Source: Aureobasidium sp. EXF-3400
Taxonomy: Eukaryota > Ascomycota > Dothideomycetes > Dothideales > Saccotheciaceae
Assembly: GCA_024195585.1 (NCBI GenBank)
Contig: SWBL01000662.1
Location: 1 to 12,814 of the forward strand
Direction of reading: 5' to 3'
Length of the DNA stretch: 12,814 nucleotides
The notes beneath the pieces are model-generated. The model was not told where the DNA came from, did no database searches, and saw only the letters and a list, made by a program, of their open reading frames with translations. The position numbers and the translations under genes were made by a program. Shown here piece after piece: positions 1 to 8,292 of this stretch. How positions within the stretch are numbered: position 1 is the stretch's first letter; every line of letters begins with the position of its first letter.

Positions 1-1011
1 GGCATCCCGTCCGCTCTGCCATACATAAGCAGTTGAACGGCAGATTAGTACTACGGTGGGTGACCACGTGGGAATCCCTGCTGCTGTACGTTTTGTTTTT
101 GTCATTCAAAAGTCCTACCCGACTTGGAATGAGTAGTCTCAAGCGCTCAGGAAGCTTCTTGATGGATTTTGAGCCTGAGAGGTATCTATGGCTTGATCAC
201 ATTTTCTTTGCAATGTCATCTGTAAGTCGAAGGTTTTCTCACAAAGTAGATGCTGGCGGCACCATCCAATCTCCTCTTCTTGGTTGATCCATCATTCTCT
301 TCGTCTCTTCCCGAATAGAAAGGACCTTGCCAGACCAAAGCTACGTACCCAGCGTACAAGGAACACTTCATTGTTTCGTGACCTAGAGACGCTTCATTGT
401 ACTTCTTCGGCTTCCATCTCATGTAAGCTGCAACATCACCGAAAGCCGAGAGACTTTTAGACGACCTACCCATTCAAAAAGACCACAGGAAGTTTGATTG
501 CTTGCTATGGCTTTCTGAGCATATCTGAGACTCTCTAGAATATCCTGGTACTGACATGGCTCATAGATCTTATCGATATATTCAAGCAGTGTCCGTTCCA
601 CAACCATTGTTCAACTATTGTATTGTTGCTTCAATGTCAATAGCTTCTAACGGTGTTCCGTTATTGTTACAATGGTCCGAAATGCAAATGCTTGCCATTG
701 ACCTTCCATTGTCTTCTAGGTATTGCGCAGAATCTGCAATCGATTGTCAGACCGCATACATAAATCCACCCAGAACCCCATCTCCTCCCATATCCTTCTC
801 TCAGATCATCTTACACCCATCAAAGGAGCTGGTCTCCACTCAGCCACTTTGGCCTACCTCTCATCGCCTTCTACCAACGGAGCTGGACTCCGCCATACAT
901 TTTTAATCTTCATCATTCATATTGCTTCGCCTAGCTGTTGTCTCATCGCCAAAACCGACTCCACACATCTTCCACCTCCATTCGAGTATCCGTATATACG
1001 TTGTTTTCGTC
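1..1011. other. Gene-poor left flank with upstream region of the BTB gene
   Basis: No frame here gives a protein I recognise. The minus strand between about 690 and 216 has successive open stretches in different frames that read like decayed coding sequence; they are described under findings. The last 250 bases are pyrimidine-rich and run into the BTB gene start. They contain two near-identical 13-base elements, GGAG-N5-CTCC, at 825-837 and 879-891. A TATATA run at 992-997 lies too close to the ATG to be a convincing TATA box. Confidence 0.5.
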
Positions 1012-1714
1012 ATGGCCACGTAAGTTCATCTGAGCTTTACTTGCGCTATCTTCTCTGACAGAACACTTCATCAGTACGCTATGCATGGCGTTCCGCGTCA
1101 AAGTTCGCATTGAAGAACATTCCCAGACACAGACGTTCATCTTCGCCCGCGGCAGATTGTGCGCTAAAGCTCGTTACTTCGCAAAAGCATTTGACGGCCA
1201 TTTCATCGAAGCTCGAACTGGGATCGTCGTTCTTGACGACATCTCAGTTGAAGACTTCCGCCACTTCGGCGACTGGATCTCGACCGGCCGTCTCTCCATC
1301 CTACCTTTGGATCGTATGGTCCGTTTGTACGCCCTCGGGGACAGATTCGACGCACAGGATCTCCGTATTGCCATCACAGACAGACTTGCCCTTGAGTGCT
1401 TCAGATTCGGTGCACCCCTCCCATCTTCGTCAGTTCTTCATTACGTTGCCGAGAACATCCCAGAATCTCTGCCACTATATCATCTTCTCGCAAACGCTGT
1501 CGCCCGAATCTGCTATCATAACTCATCGCTACTCGAAAGTCTCCCCACATGGTTCGTTAGCATAGTGAATATCGTCTTGGAGAAGCCATACGGTCTTTGC
1601 GACATTTGCTGTGATCGCCGCGCTTTTGACGACAACTGCACACACTTTTTTGACCAGCCCAGTGATCACGACCCACGCCGTTATCGCGAAGTCACCGATA
1701 CCATCAGATGGTAA
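1012..1714 (+). CDS. BTB/POZ-domain protein with Cys/His tail
   Basis: Proposed CDS is exon 1 at 1012-1019 (8 nt) joined to exon 2 at 1075-1714, giving 215 residues. The 55-nt intron has donor GTAAGT, branch CTGAC at 1055-1059 and acceptor CAG; it puts an ATG in good context (gtcATGGCC) in frame with the long exon. A simpler start is ATG 1085, giving 209 residues. The numbers below count from that start; add 6 for the spliced form. The BTB core is at about residues 14-100: a beta strand with FIFARGRL, then ARYFAKAF (around 29-36), the GDWISTGRL helix region (62-70) and the helical LYALGDRFDAQDL (81-93). BTB domains mediate dimerisation and often bind Cullin-3; many fungal BTB-only proteins have no known role, and none is assigned here. 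A helical part (AENIPESLPLY, 122-132) follows, then a tail with C172-x2-C175-x9-C185-x-H187, possibly a zinc knuckle (inference). No transmembrane segment or signal peptide is seen. Downstream DNA carries broken relatives of this gene. Confidence 0.8.
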
Positions 1715-2160
1715 ACATGCAGGTACTAGAGGCCCTGTGTTTTGACCAAACAACTACTAAGAACCAAGATAAGATCACGACTACATCGTGATTGAATGCA
1801 GAACGATTCCAATCACCTGAACGGCAGCAGCGCGACAATGGCTGGATTGCGCCAAGAATAGTCTCACAAGAAGTCCCTGACGAAGGGTTGAGAAAAGGGG
1901 TGAGAGCCAAGAAGACAGAATGGTATAAGGGGAGGGCGGTGAAACCAGAATGGCGATGACGAGCGCCAATATACTTACTCTCTTTCATATTGCCTTCGCA
2001 CTTCAATCTTTCCATATGTTTTCCGTCACCCAGCTTCTACATTTGTGAATGGCTACCTATATATTGAAGCCGCGATGTTGTCCAGAAGAGTTCGCAGTCA
2101 CCCAAGTTCTCAGGAGCTGTCAGGACGGAGAGACTCACCGAGAGCAGTGGTTCGGTAACC
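1715..2160. other. Spacer between intact BTB gene and its broken copies
   Basis: There is no convincing gene. A minus-strand open frame of 103 codons crosses it but has no recognisable domain. The last part may be the decayed 5' end of the next BTB copy: from 2071 the frame used at 2305 is open and reads through PKFSGAVRTERLTESSGSV-like residues, which could be the front of a BTB fold. This is weak. Confidence 0.35.
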
Positions 2161-2580
2161 TTCGAATGCAACGAGGCCCGCTCCACATTCGTAGACACGT
2201 CTCCCATTGTTGATTATACCCAAATATATTACGTGCATTATCAGAAGCCTCTCGACATGTCCGCGAGCTAGAATACTACTACCGACAACCTCGAAGCACG
2301 TCCTATGGAGGACCTGGTGAACTTGTATGTGCTTGCCGACATGTTCGACGTCCCAGACCTTCGCGCCGCCTTCGTTGATGACCTGACACTCGAGTGTTTC
2401 AAACCGAACTTTGAGGTTTGCGACAATGCTTTAATCAGCTTCATGGCCGAAAACATTCCAAAATCGTTTCCTATTCACTCTCTGTTGGCCATCGCGGTGT
2501 CCAGAGTGCCGTACTACAACCCTCGCTCGGAGTTTCACAAATCGTCAAGACATACAGAGTCCGAGCTCTTCCTTACATGA
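2161..2580 (+). pseudogene. BTB-family fragment, copy B (in-frame stop)
   Basis: This is a broken relative of the gene at 1012-1714. In the frame of the ATG at 2305, residues around YYVHYQKPLDMSAS match the end of the BTB core but run into TAG at 2269-2271. After the stop the frame continues with DLVNLYVLADMFDVPDLR, which aligns with RMVRLYALGDRFDAQDLR of the intact protein. The AENIPKSFPIHSLL helix comes next. The fragment then diverges and stops at 2578-2580, before the Cys/His tail. If anything is translated from ATG 2305 it would be a 91-residue piece lacking the N-terminal half of the BTB fold. I read it as non-functional. Confidence 0.65.
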
Positions 2581-2815
2581 TTGAGAAAGTTCCTACATCG
2601 CTGCCGCTATATACACTTGTCGTCCGATATTCGTACCACGATTCATCGCTACCTAAGGGCGTTCCTCCAGAGTTTCCCGCCTGCGTTGAGGATATCCTGG
2701 CCAAGCCTTACGGAGTGTGCGACAAGTGCCATGATCATGACGAAAACCCAACTTCTGCTTCTTGCGATCATTTCTTGATCAGCCGAGTGATTACGATTCC
2801 CAATGTTACTTCGAG
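2541..2815 (+). pseudogene. BTB-family C-terminal fragment, copy C (1-nt frameshift)
   Basis: This second fragment starts inside the end of copy B, in another frame. It carries the later part of the family only: EKVPTSLPLYTLVV, then YHDSSLPKGVPPEF, then the tail KPYGVCDKCHDHD...SCDHF, which matches KPYGLCDICCDRR...NCTHF of the intact gene. Just after the CxH pair, around 2775-2776, one base is missing relative to the intact copy: the following DNA reads DQPSDYDSQCYFE only in a shifted frame, matching DQPSDHDPRRYRE. That pinpoints a single-base deletion, so the copy is broken. It sits in a 255-codon open frame (2418-3185) that also spans part of copy D, but that frame is a patchwork. Confidence 0.65.
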
Positions 2816-2903
2816 ACAATTGACAGCACTGGATGGTGGAGCAAGAGATCTCCAAAGCTTGCTAAAACTACAATCGAGGCATCTCTGTGAGGCAAACACG
2901 GCC

Positions 2904-3159
2904 ACGTCAACTCTTGAATACATGGCCGAGAACATTCCTGCGTCTCTGCCGCTGTATCTCCTGCTCGCAAATGCAATCGCCAAGTTAGCTTACAACCACT
3001 CGGTCAGTCTCCCTCGCCCATTGAATGCAATGAGGTTGTCTCGGAAGTTGAACGTGACCAGGTTCCAATACCAGATGAATATATATCATGTGCACTATAA
3101 GAAGCCTCTCAGCGTGTGGGCGAGCTGGGTCGCTACTGGCCAGCTGGAATCATACTCTA
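2904..3159 (+). pseudogene. BTB-family fragment, copy D (scrambled)
   Basis: A third patch of the family. TLEYMAENIPASLPLYLLL at about 2910-2966 is the post-BTB helix. It is followed at 3023 by bases resembling 2164 onward (GAATGCAATGAGG against GAATGCAACGAGG), and from 3078 by YHVHYKKPLSVWASWVATGQL, a good match to the core end ISVEDFRHFGDWISTGRL. The order (late part before core part) shows this is the junction of two tandem copies rather than one gene. The two similar stretches at about 2164 and 3023 imply a repeat period near 860 bp. No start codon or complete domain is left. Confidence 0.55.
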
Positions 3160-3417
3160 GAAGATACGAAGACCCACAAGTTTAGATTCTCTCGCAAAAA
3201 ACTGTGTTCAGTGTCACGCTTCTTCGAGAAGGCATTCCAAGGCGGTTTCCTGGGAACTGTTACCGGAACGATGAACATCGCCGACGTCTCAGCAGATCTT
3301 TTCGGTATGTTTGTGGACTGGGTCGTTACCGGCCAGCTTGTCTATTTTCGATGTTTTGGGATTATCAAGACCTGCGTTATATATCGAATCACAGCAAAAA
3401 CTGTAGAAGCACTCTAG
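3160..3417 (+). pseudogene. BTB N-terminal fragment, copy E (truncated)
   Basis: This has the N-terminal half of the BTB fold in a frame shifted from copy D. THKFRFSRKKLCSVSRFFEK aligns with TQTFIFARGRLCAKARYFAK, then AFQGGFLGTVTGTMNIADVS and LFGMFVDWVVTGQL align with AFDGHFIEARTGIVVLDDIS and FRHFGDWISTGRL. After VTGQL (about 3339) similarity ends abruptly and the frame stops at 3415-3417. The helical second half and Cys/His tail are missing. It joins copy D without spacing, so an unequal-crossover or deletion product is likely (inference). Confidence 0.6.
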
Positions 3418-5071
3418 TCAAAGTCCAGAGATACCTGGAGGCCGTGGAAAAGACCACAGTCGACACGATTGGATTGCCAGAGGTCACAAAAGACAAACTA
3501 TCACCGCAATGCCAAAATCCAAAAATCCCACTTGGTGTTGACGGAATCTGTCAAACATTCCGAGTTCAAGAATGATGCCGACAAGACCAAGAAGGATCAC
3601 AGCCCAGGAGATCAAACATCATCAAAGAGGCGTGAGAAGTCACAGGAGTCTTTCCAGCCATGTTGAGTGACCTTGCATAGAACAGGGTGTTTTTACCAAC
3701 CACGCTGCTGATATCTCGACATGGACAATTAGCATAATGCTGATCAGACGAGTGAATGATCAATGATCACTTCAATGTCCCACTGCTATGGACCAGGCTC
3801 GTTTTAGAATCTCAGATATCGACAAAAAGTGCGCTACTTGACCAGCAGTGAATTGATACCGATCCCATGAGGAACACGATGGTCTTGTTGTGTGATGGGA
3901 ACAAAGACTGTAGTCTTCAGGCGTGCTGTGGATCGATTCTTATTGCCGAAGCTTTTTACTGTCAGATAGTCACGTTCCAGTAGTGTATGGTCCGGCAAAC
4001 ATGAGAAATCTACCAAGTAGAAAGGACAGAGTAACAACAAGGAGATCAAACAAAGTAGAACACATATCTTTATAAATGGCTGGATGAGGGAAGGAGCAAC
4101 TGGTTTCCTGTGTAGATGAACATAGCAGCACTAGTAGTAATGAAAACAAACAAGCTCATTTCACTTCACAAACCAACCCTTTACTCCCACCTCACCTATA
4201 AGTTCACCTCAAATCCCATTCATTTCTGTAATCGGCTGAGTGGTGTAACGGCTTACACTCACGCCTTTTCCGAATTTGGTTATAAAACCACCGTTCATAT
4301 CTCGCCGTGTACGCCTTAATCCATGTATTAGCCAAATGTCCGACATTTGGTGGCTATGATCAAGAGATGAGAATGTGAGTTTTCCCATAGAGCTTGGCTC
4401 TGGTTTTTTGCTGGCCGTGATGATGAAGTAGAGGTTTTATCCTTTTGGTCTTGAAGGTGGAAGTCTTTGTAAAGATGATGTATAAATTGTTTGACATCAC
4501 CGATCTTTGTCAATCGTCCAAGTGCTTTCACGACCTGAGAATCACAAGAACCATTCGAAGTTGTATCAACATGCACACTACTTTCTCTATAAAACATGAG
4601 CTATCAAAGCTTCCGCTTTAACCATGTCGAAAACGCTGTATTATCACCCTGTCGTGACTTTTTGTCCATTGCATTTCGATCCAAATCACTCCCTTGTGTG
4701 ATTCTACTTGTGGTGCGGCTAAGAATGAGCCATGCTGGCTGCGTGTAGTAGATTTGAGTGGTTGTATGGGCCCATTGTCGTAAGCGCCGGGTCACTGAAT
4801 GATTTTAAGCACACACACAAGAAGCCAGTATCGAGCGTGTCAGCATTAGCAAACTCAGAAGACAAGCCGCGATCAAATTCGGAGAGATCAGAGCATCACG
4901 AGCGAAGAATTTTCAATCGACAGCAATTCAGGGACCAAGTCAAACATCTGTATTACGAGCGATCTACTAATCATGGGGCCAGTCCAAAGCCCTCTCTGGG
5001 CACCCGAGACGAACGGAACAGTATTTACAAGCAAACAGGAAACAAATATGTACAAGTAACCTCTTCCACAC
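3418..5071. other. Gene-poor region between BTB remnants and P450
   Basis: I see no gene I can support. Two frames deserve a mention. On the minus strand, ATG-initiated 4328-4597 (89 codons) is Ser- and Lys-rich with no known motif. On the plus strand, ATG-initiated 4732-5118 (128 codons) is hydrophilic and overlaps the P450 3' end in antisense, so it is probably chance or untranslated. Lys-rich open sequence at 3469-3666 follows the BTB remnants but lacks an ATG. A perfect 19-bp palindrome lies at 4332-4350. Confidence 0.5.
4332..4350. repeat. Perfect 19-bp palindrome
   Basis: CCAAATGTCCGACATTTGG has 9-base arms around a single central C. Partial outer arms (TAGCC and GGCTA) extend it with a small offset. 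The one-base centre suits a dimeric protein site better than an RNA hairpin. No gene directly beside it explains it. Confidence 0.8.
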
Positions 5072-6872
5072 TCAGGAGTCAGGGGCGCCTGGCAGCGCAG
5101 CCACATCGCCATAGCTAGTGTGCAATCCGTTGGTCTCAGCAGAATCGGCATCTGGGCATCGTGTGATGCGGAACATCATGTCGGTGTGCAAAAAGAAGCC
5201 TACACAACGCTCGATGAACGGTTTGGAGAGACTGACAGGTTGGAGTTCGTAACGAACAAGAGTCTGTGAGGATTGTCAGCAAAGCATAGGCAAAGATATC
5301 GAAGACACTCTTACCTCGATGATGCCCTTGTTCAACTCCATCATCGCAACTCCTCTTCCCAGGCACCCAAAGCGTCCGTATCCAAAGACCAATGTTACAG
5401 TCTCTGTCATCCTCTCCACACGTTTTTGTTCTGCCTCAGACGCATCGCGCAACAACCATCGCTCTGGTCTGAAGATCTCTGGATCCACGCCATAGATGTC
5501 CTTGTCGCGCTGCATACCCCACGAGTTCCATGAGATCTGGGTGCCGCCCTTGACGAACTTGCCATCAATGGTCGCACCTTCCGGTGGTACGGCTTTGGCA
5601 AGCAGACCGGTAACTGGTGGGTACATACGCAGACCCTCCTTGATACAAGCTTGCAAATACGGCAAAGCTCTGGCCTCGGCATCGCGAATGACAGGTCTCG
5701 TAACCTTTCCGTTTGCCAGAGCATTCTTGAACTCCGCCACAAGACGCGAATGTACATGTGGTGTGGTAGAGACGAAGTGCAACGTCATACGGATGGCAGA
5801 TGCTGTACTATCACTGCCAGCGGTAATCTGTGTCAGAGTCTCGGACTCGAGTTGTTCTTGGCTCAGTCCGCGTTTGATGAATGAGCCCAGCATATCGTGG
5901 CGTACTACCGGCTTCTCGCCGAATCGTTCGTCTACACGTTCTTTGGCAAAGCCCATCACGCGGCCTAGACCGCGTTTGTCTGTTGATTTGGGCATAACGT
6001 GTTTGAGCAGAGGCAGACGAAGGATTTTTTGGAGCTCCGGGTATGCGCCGAATACGATAATGGCAGGGAGGAATTCTTGGAGGTTGTCGATGTAGCCAAA
6101 GGGGTCGTCATCGTTCTTCAGGAAGCCGAATTCTTGGCCAAAAGCGATGCTGGAGATAACATCGAGGGTGAAGTAAGAGTAAAGGCGAGAAATATCGACA
6201 GGACGGTAGTCTCTCTCCGAAGAAACATATTTGGATTCAACGAGGTCGAAAAGTTGCAAGAGGCGGTAGTCGACATCATCTTCCATGTGAAGATTCTCCT
6301 TGCCAGAATATCCAGTAGACATGCGATTGCGAAGGTCTGCGTGGATACCTTCATCAATCACAGACGTGATGTTGTCCCTCGTGGGATGCAGTCGTAAGGC
6401 TGTGTACCATTCGCTTCGAACAAAAGGACTACGCACAGCGTGCATGCGTTTGTATAGCTCGGGATCGGTGGTGATGAGCATGTTGGGCGAAACCCGAGCA
6501 ATTGGTCCTGTCCTACGGTCAGCATATTGGTACAGATTGTGAGCACAAAGGTGTCCCAAGCGCTCTCGCAATCGGTTGGGCAGGACGACGTGTTTTCTTC
6601 TCGAACACCGATTATTGCTACGTCTTCGTCTGCTTCTGAAACGCAGACCACGAAATCAATCAACGACGATATGCCTACTGACCATATTTGTCATTCACTT
6701 CTGTAAATGCGAGATTCATCTTCCCTGAGCCGTTGGCCCTTAGTAGCCACAACCTGGAGAATCCTGCTACCCATGGTCCCTTGAACTCACTCAACGCCCA
6801 GTATTGTTGAAGGGTACGGACAACATAGAGAAGAAAGAGACCCAATCCTACGATCAAGGCGACTGGTAACAT
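5072..6872 (-). CDS. Cytochrome P450 monooxygenase, pisatin-demethylase-like
   Basis: Three exons read on the minus strand: 6872-6683, 6507-5315 and 5263-5072, giving 524 residues, normal for a fungal class II P450. Intron 1 is 175 nt (GTCAGT donor, CTGAC branch, ACAG acceptor) and restores KYGPIARVSPN. Intron 2 is 51 nt (GTAAGA, CACAG) and restores the C-terminal strand TLVRYELQPVSL. ATG 6872 is the first ATG in the frame; the open stretch above it has none. Residues 2-20 form a hydrophobic anchor, so the enzyme likely sits in the ER membrane facing the cytosol and takes electrons from NADPH-P450 reductase (family knowledge). Motifs: I-helix AGSDST (293-298), ExxR as EGLR (354-357), FRPERW (409-414), and heme loop FGYGRFGCLG (438-447) with ligand Cys445. 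The usual Arg two before the Cys is Phe; Arg is one place earlier, which I recall as common in this clade. The substrate is unknown. It is divergent from the methyltransferase at 8293. Confidence 0.93.
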
Positions 6873-7078
6873 AATCAGTGGGAATACCCGTCTCACGAAC
6901 GAGTGTTGGTATGCTTTTCGAGCGTGCTGCAGTAGCCCGATTTTCTGGTGGTGCACACGCCTGTCACCGTGTCAAAAGACCCGCCGTGCTGGGATTCCTC
7001 TTGACCAGTGAGGGGTCAAAGCGATGACGCTTCCTCTAACCTTGCAGGATTCAGGCTCTCAAATTTGTAGATCGTGCT

Positions 7079-7093
7079 GGCGGCGGCGGCGGC
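7079..7093. repeat. (GGC)5 microsatellite
   Basis: Five perfect GGC units are visible. The run lies upstream of the P450 and is outside any gene I support. Confidence 0.85.
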
Positions 7094-7822
7094 GTCTTTC
7101 TTGGGCAGGAGCAGGGATGCGCTGAAAGGTAGGAAACAAAGAGCGGACGGGTCAAAAGGATTGAAGCATCTCGGCGCAAAACAAGGGAGCACCGATTATA
7201 CATACAATCAGCCTAGTCTCGATTATATACGACCACCAAAGCATAGGGCCTCGGGAAGACAGACTTCCTTTGGCCAGCCGACTGTCGCACTTCAGGTCTT
7301 TTGAGGATGGTATTTGGTGGCTTGTCGGCTATCAGAGAACCACGCGAAGCGATGTCTGCAGCGAGCCGATCATTAGCTGCTGTGGCGCTGGTCTTACATG
7401 CACCAATGCATGCTCTAACACGGTAAGCGGGCGATCGTCCCTGTCAGAAGTCTCAGTGGTCTGAGTGTTCAGTTTGGCTGTGTGGATGCCATGCCCTCCA
7501 TGTCTCGCTGAGGCATGGCCAGACGGGCTGTCGTTGCGAGCTGAGAAACGTGGCACTTTTGACTCTCGCTTGTACAAAGACCACGAGACTTGTGGCCAGT
7601 CCAAACGCCTACATGCAGCCATCGAAGATACACGAGAGCTAGCAAATACCAAGTCCAATGGCTCTCAGCAATCAATTTGAGGGTTCAGTCAGAAAGCAAG
7701 ATGGTGGGTCGGGAGTCCAAGTGTCAAATCCATTGGCCACTTTGAGGGTCGCCTATACCACTTGATCGACAAGCTAGGCTATTACTCAGCATTCTGACAG
7801 CGCTGTGACCACTGCCAAACAC

Positions 7823-7841
7823 CAATCCAACCGTTGGATTG
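7823..7841. repeat. Perfect 19-bp palindrome with CCAAT motif
   Basis: CAATCCAACCGTTGGATTG has 9-base arms around one central C. With the preceding C at 7822 it includes a CCAAT pentamer at 7822-7826. It lies about 450 bases above the methyltransferase ATG. Its geometry suits a dimeric transcription factor site (inference). Confidence 0.8.
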
Positions 7842-7891
7842 CAGATACGTACCCAATCAGACATTAATTTACCTATTAATTAATATCAAGT

Positions 7892-7941
7892 GCGAAAGGA
7901 TTCGGCACGGCTCGAAGGCACGAAACGTCTCGAAAGGCACG
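7892..7941. repeat. Three imperfect CTCGAAAGGCACG-like direct repeats
   Basis: CTCGAAGGCACG (7911-7922) and CTCGAAAGGCACG (7929-7941) are nearly identical. GCGAAAGGATTCGGCACG (7892-7909) is a looser relative. Starts of the two best copies are 18 bases apart. They lie 350 to 400 bases above the methyltransferase start and could be clustered factor sites. Confidence 0.55.
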
Positions 7942-8292
7942 CTCAAGCTCCCGCAGCTCACGGGATCCGGCGAGTCAGGGGCTGGGGCTGCACTATCGCG
8001 AGCCTTTTCGTCAAGATCAAACAATCGTGATAGCGTCGGCAGTCGCTAACTTCCAATCCTTCTTCCATTCTTCTTTTTCTCAGACATTTAATAATTCCAA
8101 TCGCCAACGGCAGAAAACTCCTTCCTCGAACTTCGTCCCGGGGTCTGAATGCACGCACGCCGGAATCAATAAGCCTAGACGCCCATTTTATCGCGAGCTT
8201 TGGGTGACCAGAATAGTAGCGCCTGCAGCGGTTATTCTGCAAGGGCTTCGAAGTAAACACGCGTAGGCGCACGCACCGAGACAATCATCGTC

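Larger units (their letters stand above)
6873..8292. promoter_or_regulatory. Shared divergent upstream region of P450 and methyltransferase
   Basis: About 1.4 kb separates two start codons that point away from each other, so it must hold both promoters. On the minus strand a TATATAAT-like box at 7222-7229 lies about 350 bases above the P450 ATG. Other items are a (GGC)5 run at 7079-7093, a perfect 19-bp palindrome overlapping a CCAAT motif at 7822-7841, a 12-bp AT palindrome TATTAATTAATA at 7874-7885, three related CTCGAAAGGCACG-like elements at 7892-7941 and a CGG-N3-CCG inverted pair at 7961-7969. Open frames here on both strands (for example 7332-7658 minus, 7465-7680 plus) overlap each other and have no recognisable domain, so I treat them as chance. 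Confidence 0.6.

Noticed and set aside
1704..2015. 103-codon minus-strand open frame
   Set aside because: No ATG-linked domain, overlaps the end of the BTB gene and its spacer, and composition looks non-coding.
2418..3185. A 255-residue intact protein
   Set aside because: The open frame is a patchwork across BTB copies B, C and D, with matches in other frames on either side; it does not start at a domain boundary.
4231..4316. tRNA-like stretch with a D-arm-like GAGTGGTGTAACGGC and a B-box-like GTTCATATC
   Set aside because: I could not fold acceptor, anticodon and T stems, and the conserved A of the T loop is T. At most a tRNA-derived remnant; tRNAscan-SE would settle it.
4732..5118. 128-codon plus-strand open frame overlapping the P450 3' end
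   Set aside because: Hydrophilic, no domain, antisense to a well-supported gene; likely chance.
6675..6956. Longer P450 N-terminus starting at 6956
   Set aside because: The codon there is GTG. The first ATG in the frame is at 6872, and it places the membrane anchor right at the N-terminus as expected.
7487..7520. Inverted repeat GCCATGCC/GGCATGGC with a 16-base loop
   Set aside because: Eight-base arms with free loop length are expected several times by chance in a window of this size.
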